Source: Oscillospiraceae bacterium (GTDB lineage Bacteria > Bacillota > Clostridia > Christensenellales > Aristaeellaceae). Taken from it: a stretch of DNA of 5,032 bases. Location of the stretch: the NCBI GenBank assembly GCA_031266295.1, contig JAISBH010000210.1, positions 1-5,032 of the forward strand. Reading direction: 5' to 3'. Under the pieces are notes generated by a model that did no database searches, was not told where the DNA came from, and saw nothing but the letters and a program-made list of their open reading frames with translations. Both the position numbers and the translations under genes were made by a program. Positions 1 to 5,032 of the stretch are shown in pieces. Within the stretch, counting starts at the first letter, position 1, and each line of letters opens with the position of its first letter.

Positions 1-1
1 G

Positions 2-2860
2 CTTGAATCGGCGCGAGGGTTAACCTACCCACAGTTCGAATCCATACTAGATACCGCCATTATCAATGACGATATACCCGTTTACAGCGACTACACGGCG
101 TCAAGGCCACGCTTATACCCTGCCAGCGAGATAGTGATAGACGCTTCCGCATATATCCGCTATGAGGCTGACGGCAAAGCTAAATTGGCGGAAACGGCAG
201 ACGGCTTCGAGGGTATGACTGGAGTCAGCGTGCGCGCGGATGAGAACGCGATTATCGAGTATGCGTTCACGGTGATTGAGCCTGGCTGGTACGCGCCCAT
301 GCTGGACTATTATCCTATACCGGGCAAGAGCGTCGCTATACAGCGCGCCCTGTTCATTGATGGGGAGTTGCCTTATCGTGAGCTGTCGCGGACGGAATTC
401 TCCAGAATTTGGAGCGGCGCCGCCGAACCAGACGGTCAGGGCGGCTTCGTCTGGCAGCGGGATAATCAAGGCAACGATATGCGTCCTTCTATGGTCGAAT
501 CGCCCGAGTGGATCCGCCAGCCGTTCTATGATGCGGATGGTTATGTCGCCTCGCCGCTGTTGGTCTATCTTGAATCAGGCGAACACACGATGGCGCTGTT
601 TCCGATACGCGAACCGATATTGCTCAGGCGCGTCGTTTGGAGTCGTGCGGACGCCGTTCAATCCATCCCTTACGCCCAGGTCAAGGCGGCGCTGGATGCG
701 CAAGGCGTGGTCGATTCTCAAGGCGCGCTGATTACGATCCAAGCCGAACACGCTTCACGTACGTCCTCTCAGATGCTGTACCCGGCGCAGGAGATGGGTT
801 CGGCGTCGGTGAGTCCGTCCAGCCCGAAGCTATTGCTGAACAATGTGATAGGCGGCAACCCCTGGCGGCTGGCTGGACAGTGGATAGAGTGGGAGTTCGA
901 CGCGCCGTCGGACGGTTATTACAATATAGCGATGCAGGTCAACCAGAACCTGAAGCGAGGCATATACGTCTCTCGCAAGATAACGATCGACGGAGCGGCG
1001 CCGTTCGCGGAGATGATGGACTACGGCTTCACGTTCGCGCAGAATTGGCGGCGGGAGACGCTGCTGGATTCAGAGGGCGAGCCATACCTGTTTTACCTTA
1101 AAGAAGGCGGGCACACGCTGCGCATGGAGGTTACGCTGGGCGAATTCTCCCGGATAATCGCGGGGGTGCGCAACGCGGTGTATGACCTGAACGCTGTATA
1201 CCGCAAGGTGATTCAACTGACGGGCGTCGCGCCGGATCGGTTCCGCGACTACCAGATAGAGCGCAGCCTCCCCGCGCTGACCGCCGAGATGACTGCGGTG
1301 CGTGACAGCCTGTCGGCGACGATAGAGGAACTGCGGTTCACGGCGGGCAAGCGATCCGACCGCGAACGCGCGCTGGTCACGATGCGCGACCAGCTTACGC
1401 AGCTGATTGGCGATAATGAGCTGTTCCCTCGTCAGATCGGTTCGTTCAAGGCGAACGTCCGCGCGTGCGGCACATGGCTCAACGAGGCGATGCTTCAGCC
1501 GCTCGCGCTGGATGAGATAATCATATACTCGCCTGGCGTAAATCCCCCGAAGTCAGGCGTTTCGTTCGTCGAGGCGGCGCTGTTCGAGGCGCGGCGGCTG
1601 GCATACTCGTTCCTAATCGACTATAACGCTATCGGGAATATCTCCGCAGACTCGACGGGCATCACGCTGTGGGTAGGCAGCGGCCGCGACCAAGCGAACG
1701 TGATCAAGAGGCTGATAGACGACACGTTTACGAGCGAGACGGGCGTTAGCGTGAACGTGATGCTGGTGGATATGTCCACTTTGCTTCAGGCGACGCTGGC
1801 CGGGCAAGGCCCTGACGTTGCGATACAGGTCGGATGGGACTTGCCAATGAACTACGGTCTACGCGGCGCGGTGATGGATTTGTCGGCGTTCGACGATCTG
1901 GATGATGTGAGGGCGCGGTTCGCCGCCAGCGCGATGACCCCATATGAGTTCGGCGGTGCGACGTATGCTTTGCCGGAGACGCAGGTATTCCCGATGCTGT
2001 TCTACCGCAAGGATATACTGGCCGAACTGGGATTGTCCGTGCCTCAGACATGGGCCGACGTCAACGTCACGCTGGCCGCGCTCGCGCGCAGTCAGATGGA
2101 GATAGGCATGGTGCCCAGCGAGAATGTGTGGGCCATGCTGCTGTATCAGAACGGCGGCGAATACTATAACGAGGACGCGAGCCGCTCCGCGCTGGACTCT
2201 GAGGAAGCGATACTGGCATTTCGACAGTATACCGAACTATACACGGACTACAGGCTGGATCGCGTGACCAGCGTCGAGGAACGCTTCCGGACGGGTGAAT
2301 GCCCGATGATCATAGCGGACTATTCAGTATACAACAACCTACAGGTTTCCGCGCCGGACTTGCGCGGGCTGTGGGGTATGGCGCAGGTACCGGGCACGCC
2401 GCTGGTGGATGGTACGATCGACCGCAGTGTGGGAGGGTATGGCGGTGCGTGCGTTATGATGCGCGGCGCGAAGGAGCCGGAGGCTGTGTGGACGTTCATG
2501 AAATGGTGGACGTCGGCCGATACGCAGGTCGCCTATGGCCGCGAGATGGAGAGTCTGATGGGGGCGTCGGCGCGGGTGCCTGCCGCTAACCTGGAGGCGT
2601 TCGAGCGTATGCCATGGCCGACGGCTGATCTGGCGGCGCTGACCGCGCAGCGTGCCCAGGCGAAGGGTATACCGCAGGCGGCAGGAGGATACTTCACATA
2701 CCGCAACGTGAACAACGCGTTCTACTCGGTGACTACTCCGCAGTCGGATCGAATGGATAAGGTTCCGATAACCCCGCGCGAGGCGCTGATGGATCAGGTG
2801 ATACTCATCAACGACGAGATACGGTACAAACGGACGGAGTTCGGACTGCCGCTGGAGTAA
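2..2860 (+). CDS. Large multidomain extracellular solute-binding protein of a carbohydrate ABC transporter (5' truncated)
   Basis: The frame is open from base 2 to the TAA at 2858-2860, giving 952 visible residues; the true start and any signal peptide or lipobox lie to the left. The GTG at 134 is only V45 inside a beta strand (EIVIDA) and has no Shine-Dalgarno. Residues about 43-210 and 243-395 look like two related beta-sandwich, carbohydrate-binding-like modules. Residues about 415-545 are mostly helical. From about 553 a family 1 (MalE-like) solute-binding domain begins (ITLWVGSGRD), with GPDVAIQVGWD, ALPETQVFPMLFYRKD, LGLSVPQTWADV and a late MKWWTSADTQ segment, all typical of sugar-binding lipoproteins. 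The tail EIRYKRTEFGLP resembles Paenibacillus-type homologues as I remember them. Usual binding proteins have 400-550 residues, so this is about twice as long. Inferred role: capture of a glycan or oligosaccharide outside the membrane for the two permeases downstream. The ligand is unknown. Confidence 0.93.
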   Translation, partial: LESARGLTYPQFESILDTAIINDDIPVYSDYTASRPRLYPASEIVIDASAYIRYEADGKAKLAETADGFEGMTGVSVRADENAIIEYAFTVIEPGWYAPMLDYYPIPGKSVAIQRALFIDGELPYRELSRTEFSRIWSGAAEPDGQGGFVWQRDNQGNDMRPSMVESPEWIRQPFYDADGYVASPLLVYLESGEHTMALFPIREPILLRRVVWSRADAVQSIPYAQVKAALDAQGVVDSQGALITIQAEHASRTSSQMLYPAQEMGSASVSPSSPKLLLNNVIGGNPWRLAGQWIEWEFDAPSDGYYNIAMQVNQNLKRGIYVSRKITIDGAAPFAEMMDYGFTFAQNWRRETLLDSEGEPYLFYLKEGGHTLRMEVTLGEFSRIIAGVRNAVYDLNAVYRKVIQLTGVAPDRFRDYQIERSLPALTAEMTAVRDSLSATIEELRFTAGKRSDRERALVTMRDQLTQLIGDNELFPRQIGSFKANVRACGTWLNEAMLQPLALDEIIIYSPGVNPPKSGVSFVEAALFEARRLAYSFLIDYNAIGNISADSTGITLWVGSGRDQANVIKRLIDDTFTSETGVSVNVMLVDMSTLLQATLAGQGPDVAIQVGWDLPMNYGLRGAVMDLSAFDDLDDVRARFAASAMTPYEFGGATYALPETQVFPMLFYRKDILAELGLSVPQTWADVNVTLAALARSQMEIGMVPSENVWAMLLYQNGGEYYNEDASRSALDSEEAILAFRQYTELYTDYRLDRVTSVEERFRTGECPMIIADYSVYNNLQVSAPDLRGLWGMAQVPGTPLVDGTIDRSVGGYGGACVMMRGAKEPEAVWTFMKWWTSADTQVAYGREMESLMGASARVPAANLEAFERMPWPTADLAALTAQRAQAKGIPQAAGGYFTYRNVNNAFYSVTTPQSDRMDKVPITPREALMDQVILINDEIRYKRTEFGLPLE
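131..640 (+). other. Encoded module 1: beta-sandwich, carbohydrate-binding-like domain of the binding protein
   Basis: Visible residues about 44-213. It opens with a strand (IVIDA), then IEYAFTVIEPGWY at 85-97, an IDG turn at 119-121, and closes with SGEHT at 192-196 followed by a hydrophobic strand. This order of motifs is what galactose-binding-like folds (CBM6/CBM35 type) show. It matches module 2 motif by motif but has about 34 extra residues between the IDG turn and the HT motif, a polar stretch rich in Gly, Asp and Trp. The domain assignment is by pattern only; the fold and sugar binding are inferred. Confidence 0.6.
731..1195 (+). other. Encoded module 2: second, related beta-sandwich domain of the binding protein
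   Basis: Visible residues about 244-398. The first strand is ITIQAEHAS, a start common in CBM6/35-like domains, followed by IEWEFDAPSDGYY at 295-307, an IDG turn at 329-331 and GGHT at 369-372. The distance from the Glu of IE to the Asp of IDG is 34 residues, the same as in module 1 (86 to 120), which supports a duplication. A ligand-binding role is inference. Confidence 0.6.
1658..2745 (+). other. Encoded family 1 solute-binding domain (MalE-like) of the large binding protein
   Basis: Visible residues about 553-915. The segment starts with the first beta strand of a periplasmic-binding fold (ITLWVGSGRD), continues through LLQATLAGQGPDVAI (the conserved surface just after the first lobe), YEFGGATYALPETQ, LFYRKDILAELGL, and the sequence FRTGECPMIIADYSVYNN that crosses between lobes, and ends in the Trp-rich helix near MKWWTSADTQ. 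These are the usual landmarks of carbohydrate-type binding proteins. The right boundary is approximate. Confidence 0.85.
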
Positions 2861-2864
2861 GGGG
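2859..2864 (+). promoter_or_regulatory. Ribosome binding site for the first permease gene
   Basis: AAGGGG overlaps the TAA stop of the binding-protein gene and sits 8 bases before the GTG at 2873. It decides the start in favour of this GTG over the later in-frame ATG at residue 29, and its overlap with the stop codon suggests that the two genes are translated in sequence from one message. Confidence 0.75.
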
Positions 2865-2872
2865 AAGTAACC

Positions 2873-3829
2873 GTGCAGCTATCTTCAAAAAAGGTTTTAT
2901 TCAAGGGTTTGCCCAAGAGTTCATCCAGGGTGCAAGACCCGACGTTGCTAAGCCGGATGTGGAAGAGCCGCGCGGCGTACGCGATGCTCGCGCCCTACTT
3001 CATCCTGTTCACGCTGTTCACGATACTTCCGGTGCTGATGGCGATGGGCGTCAGCCTGACATACTTCGACGCGCTGAATTGGCCCCGGTTCATCGGCTGG
3101 GCGAACTACCTGAAACTGTTCCTTGAGGACGAACTGTTCCTGAAGGCGCTGCGTAACACGCTGGTGCTGGCGCTGATCACCGGCCCGGCCAGCTATCTGC
3201 TGTGTCTGCTGTTCGCGTGGATCATCAATGAGTTCAAGGGCTGGCTGCGCGCGTTCATGACGCTGGTGTTCTACGCGCCGTCGATATGCGGTCAGGCGTA
3301 CCTGATATGGAATATCATACTGACCGGCGACAGGTATGGCTTGCTTAACGGGCTGCTGCTTCGGCTGGGCGTGCTGAGCGAGCCGAGGCTGTGGATGCAA
3401 ACTGAACGGTTTGTGACGCCGATGCTGATCGTCGTGCAGCTATGGCTGAGCTTGGGCACGGGCTTCCTGGCGTTCGTTGCGGGACTGCAGACGATCGACC
3501 ACGCGCTGTACGAGGCCGCCGCGATAGACGGCGTTAAGAACCGCTGGCAGGAACTATGGTTCGTGACGCTGCCGGCGATGCGTCCGCAGCTGATGTTCGG
3601 CGCGGTGATGCAGATCACTCAGAGTTTCGCGATAGCGGATGTGTCGCTACAGTTGGCGGGCAACCCGTCGGTCAACTATGCCGGATCGACGATCGTCACG
3701 CACCTGCTGGACTACGGCGGGATTCGATTTGAGATGGGATATGCTTCGGCTATCGCGACGACGCTGTTCCTGCTGATGATCGGCTCGAACAAACTGGTGC
3801 AGCGCGTACTGCGCAGGGTGGGCGAATGA
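2873..3829 (+). CDS. Carbohydrate ABC transporter permease, MalF/LplB-like (first of pair)
   Basis: This 318-residue integral membrane protein forms one half of the sugar channel. A basic cytoplasmic tail (residues 1-33, rich in Lys and Arg) precedes six likely membrane segments near 34-63, 94-118, 125-149, 182-205, 237-258 and 289-307. The ATPase-docking EAA loop is clear: E214-A-A, G220, then L233-P234. The spacing from this Gly to Pro is 14, one more than in the textbook motif. Its length fits the sugar permease family (about 290-320). The GTG start has a well-spaced Shine-Dalgarno 12 bases after the preceding gene. The stop overlaps the next start by four bases (ATGA), so translation coupling to the second permease is likely. 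The partner ATPase is not in the window. The substrate is inferred to be the ligand of the upstream binding protein. The family call is secure; the sugar is unknown. Confidence 0.95.
   Translation: MQLSSKKVLFKGLPKSSSRVQDPTLLSRMWKSRAAYAMLAPYFILFTLFTILPVLMAMGVSLTYFDALNWPRFIGWANYLKLFLEDELFLKALRNTLVLALITGPASYLLCLLFAWIINEFKGWLRAFMTLVFYAPSICGQAYLIWNIILTGDRYGLLNGLLLRLGVLSEPRLWMQTERFVTPMLIVVQLWLSLGTGFLAFVAGLQTIDHALYEAAAIDGVKNRWQELWFVTLPAMRPQLMFGAVMQITQSFAIADVSLQLAGNPSVNYAGSTIVTHLLDYGGIRFEMGYASAIATTLFLLMIGSNKLVQRVLRRVGE
3815..3820 (+). promoter_or_regulatory. Weak ribosome binding site for the second permease gene
   Basis: AGGGTG lies inside the end of the first permease gene, 5 bases before the ATG at 3826. 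It is only a partial match to AGGAGG, so re-initiation through the ATGA stop-start overlap probably matters as much as this site. Confidence 0.45.
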
Positions 3830-4722
3830 CGGCGGCGCGGCCCGTTTTACCGGCGGGCAAGCTCAAGATCAAGCCAAGCGGAAGGAAACTCAACCGCTCC
3901 GTCGCGGGGAATGGTCTGCTGTTCGTGCTGATGGCGGTATGCGGCGTGTTCATGGCGCTGCCGCTGGTGATGATCGTCAACAACGCGCTCAAGCCGCTCG
4001 ACGAGATATTCCAGTATCCGCCGCGCATATTCGTGCGGTATCCTACGCTGGAGAACTTCGCCGACCTGTTCGTGCTGCTGGCTGGATCGTGGGTGCCCTT
4101 CTCGCGGTATATACTGAATACGGTCATAATAACTGGCGGCGGGGTGCTGGGGCACGTGATGCTGGCGTCTCTGGCGGCGTATCCGTTGTCCAAGATGGAG
4201 TTTCCAGGCAAGAAGACGCTGTTCTCGCTGGTCGTGCTGTCGCTGATGTTCTCATGGACCGTCACCCAGATACCCAACTACCTGATCGTATCCGCGCTGC
4301 GTATCAACAACACATACCTCGCGCTGATACTGCCCGCGTGCGCGTACGGGATGGGGCTGTACCTGATGAAGCAGTTCATGGAGCAGCTGCCCATGTCGCT
4401 GCTGGAAAGCGCGCGGCTGGACGGCGCGGGCGAGTTCAGGATATTCTGGAGTATCATAATGCCCAACGTGAAACCCGCGTGGCTGACGCTGGCGATATTC
4501 CAGTTTCAGTCGCTGTGGGGTAACACGGGATATTTGTTCCTGCGAGACGAGCAGCTCAAACCCCTCCAGTACGCTATGCAGCAGATCGCGGCGGGCGGAG
4601 CGCAGCGCGCTGGGGCGAGCGCGGCTGTCGCGCTGATAATCGCCGCGATACCGATTACGTTCTTCTTGTTTGCGCAGTCGCGGATATTGGAGACCATGAC
4701 CACGTCGGGGATGAAGGACTGA
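3826..4722 (+). CDS. Carbohydrate ABC transporter permease, MalG-like (second of pair)
   Basis: This 298-residue inner-membrane protein is the partner of the preceding permease. The N-terminal 28 residues are basic and cytoplasmic. Membrane segments are likely near 30-53, 96-120, 130-156, 163-184, 215-232 and 264-285. The motif ALKPLDEIFQYPP after the first segment, the stretch LENFADLF, and the end SRILETMTTSGMKD are hallmarks of the MalG branch. The EAA loop reads ESARLDG (194-200) with MP at 212-213, in normal spacing; Ser replaces the middle Ala and Met the usual Leu, both mild changes. The ATG overlaps the previous stop by four bases, which supports equal production of the two subunits. 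Thirteen of its 21 Ile codons are ATA, high for a GC-rich gene. The family is certain by pattern; the transported sugar is not known. Confidence 0.96.
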   Translation: MTAARPVLPAGKLKIKPSGRKLNRSVAGNGLLFVLMAVCGVFMALPLVMIVNNALKPLDEIFQYPPRIFVRYPTLENFADLFVLLAGSWVPFSRYILNTVIITGGGVLGHVMLASLAAYPLSKMEFPGKKTLFSLVVLSLMFSWTVTQIPNYLIVSALRINNTYLALILPACAYGMGLYLMKQFMEQLPMSLLESARLDGAGEFRIFWSIIMPNVKPAWLTLAIFQFQSLWGNTGYLFLRDEQLKPLQYAMQQIAAGGAQRAGASAAVALIIAAIPITFFLFAQSRILETMTTSGMKD

Positions 4723-4759
4723 CGGACTGAAGGAATAATCGATTGAAGGAAGGAGGCGC
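4712..4759 (+). repeat. Three TGAAGGA heptamers at exact 16-base spacing
   Basis: TGAAGGA occurs at 4712, 4728 and 4744, spanning the end of the second permease gene and the 40-base gap. The remaining 9 bases of each unit diverge (units 1 and 2 agree at 11 of 16 positions, units 2 and 3 at 9 of 16). A shorter direct repeat, GGACTGA, lies at 4716-4722 and 4724-4730. The last unit runs into the Shine-Dalgarno of the next gene. It could be a simple purine-rich leader that arose by slippage or chance. The gap holds no hairpin with a T-run, so no terminator is visible between these genes. Confidence 0.5.
4751..4756 (+). promoter_or_regulatory. Strong ribosome binding site for the NHL-repeat gene
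   Basis: A perfect AGGAGG stands 6 bases before the ATG at 4763, within the longer purine run GAAGGAAGGAGG. It fixes the start of the partial gene at the right edge and is the strongest Shine-Dalgarno in the window. Confidence 0.9.
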
Positions 4760-4762
4760 GGC

Positions 4763-4837
4763 ATGTTGAACTCACGCCGGTTGGCTGCGGTCGTATCCCT
4801 TGTTACCGTTATGTCGACACAAATACCGGTGCTCGCC
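4763..4837 (+). other. Encoded signal peptide of the NHL-repeat protein
   Basis: Codons 1-25 encode a basic head (RR at 5-6), a hydrophobic core (LAAVVSLVTVM) and a VLA motif before Asp26. There is no Cys at +1, so this is a Sec/SPI type signal and not a lipoprotein signal. The twin Arg lacks the rest of a Tat motif. Confidence 0.8.
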
Positions 4838-5032
4838 GACGCCTCGCCGTACCAATCATACACATACGACTATCGCGAGAACGTCGTGCTCACTCCCGCG
4901 CCATATCTGCCGGGGACGATCGTCAACGGTGCGTCGCTGGGCATAGCGCCGCTTAGCCAGCCCAGGGATATAGCCGCGTCGGACGATGGGCGGCTGTTCG
5001 TCGCGGACACGGGGAACAACCGTATCGTCGTA
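4763..5032 (+). CDS. Secreted NHL-repeat (beta-propeller) protein, 3' truncated
   Basis: Ninety residues are visible and the frame is still open at the window edge. The start is set by a perfect AGGAGG and by the signal peptide that follows at once. Residues 1-25 have a short basic head (Arg5, Arg6), a hydrophobic core and a VLA end that fits signal peptidase I cleavage before Asp26. Residues 26-66 are a Tyr- and Pro-rich linker. From 67 the sequence PRDIAASDDGRLFVADTGNN is a textbook NHL repeat blade (P-x-D-I, then DG, then VADTGNNRI). Such repeats form six-bladed propellers used for binding or, in some families, lactone hydrolysis. In loci of this type I recall a long NHL protein, sometimes with C-terminal membrane segments (YIP1-like); that part is outside the window, so this remains a guess. 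It lies 40 bases after the permease gene with no terminator between, so it is probably in the same operon and acts outside the membrane or on the cell surface. Confidence 0.88.
   Translation, partial: MLNSRRLAAVVSLVTVMSTQIPVLADASPYQSYTYDYRENVVLTPAPYLPGTIVNGASLGIAPLSQPRDIAASDDGRLFVADTGNNRIVV

Noticed and set aside
396..409. Inverted repeat AATTCT-CC-AGAATT
   Set aside because: A 6-base stem with a 2-base loop is too tight to form a stable hairpin, is inside a coding region, does not extend further, and is expected by chance.
113..469. Minus-strand open frame of 118 codons opposite the start of the binding-protein gene
   Set aside because: It lies wholly opposite a well-supported coding frame, has no recognisable domain, and its composition follows from the complementary strand. 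The same applies to the other minus-strand frames across 1613-2051, 2533-2715, 2948-3618, 3750-4277 and 4252-4863.
637..1101. Plus-strand alternative frame of 154 codons inside the binding-protein gene
   Set aside because: Arg- and Gly-rich out-of-frame reading of a GC-rich gene with no domain pattern. The plus-strand frames at 276-731, 2299-2589 and 3939-4523 are the same kind of shadow.
2887..2892. Run of six A near the start of the first permease gene, possible slippage site
   Set aside because: The reading frame through it gives an intact permease, and no alternative downstream frame encodes a recognisable product.
4737..4744. Palindrome AATCGATT in the gap before the NHL gene, possible operator or terminator
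   Set aside because: Eight bases with no loop and no T-run cannot be a terminator, and a single short palindrome is not enough to call an operator.
4775..4780. Twin Arg in the NHL protein's signal peptide (residues 5-6), possible Tat export
   Set aside because: The consensus S/T-RR-x-F-L-K is not met beyond SRR, and the core and VLA cleavage site fit ordinary Sec export.

Overview
The window is a tightly packed, single-direction (+ strand) piece of a carbohydrate ABC-import locus. It holds the 3' part of a very large solute-binding protein gene (2-2860), two complete inner-membrane permease genes (2873-3829 and 3826-4722), and the 5' end of a gene for a secreted NHL-repeat protein (4763-5032). 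Both outer genes run off the window. Every gene-to-gene gap is 40 bases or less, and I see no promoter, terminator, RNA gene, mobile element or CRISPR array.

The organism is probably a Bacillota member (Paenibacillaceae-like or a related Clostridia lineage). The reasons are strong purine-rich Shine-Dalgarno sites, GTG start use, a Gram-positive style locus of binding protein plus two permeases with no dedicated ATPase nearby, and a gene order and protein architecture that I recall from Paenibacillus-type genomes. The last point is from memory and was not searched. Base composition is moderately GC-rich by eye, yet ATA is used unusually often for isoleucine (13 of 21 Ile codons in the second permease), which argues against a standard high-GC genome and may help place the source.

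Functionally, the binding protein carries two related beta-sandwich, carbohydrate-binding-like modules, then a helical segment, then a family 1 (MalE-like) solute-binding domain. It would capture a glycan-derived ligand outside the membrane and hand it to a MalF/MalG-type permease pair. Both permeases carry the EAA coupling loop that docks an ABC ATPase. No ATPase is encoded here, so a shared multi-sugar ATPase (MsmX/UgpC type) elsewhere is the likely energy source. The following gene has a clean signal peptide and begins an NHL beta-propeller; it is probably in the same operon and works outside the membrane. The substrate cannot be read from the sequence.

The most useful points are these: the first gene is 5'-truncated by the window and does not start at the GTG at 134; its N-terminal half contains an internal duplication; the first permease has an EAA loop one residue longer than the classic spacing; and the partial NHL gene at the right edge is easily missed because it has no stop in the window. 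I see no evidence of a wholly new kind of system, but the three-part binding protein together with the NHL protein is a poorly characterised import module.
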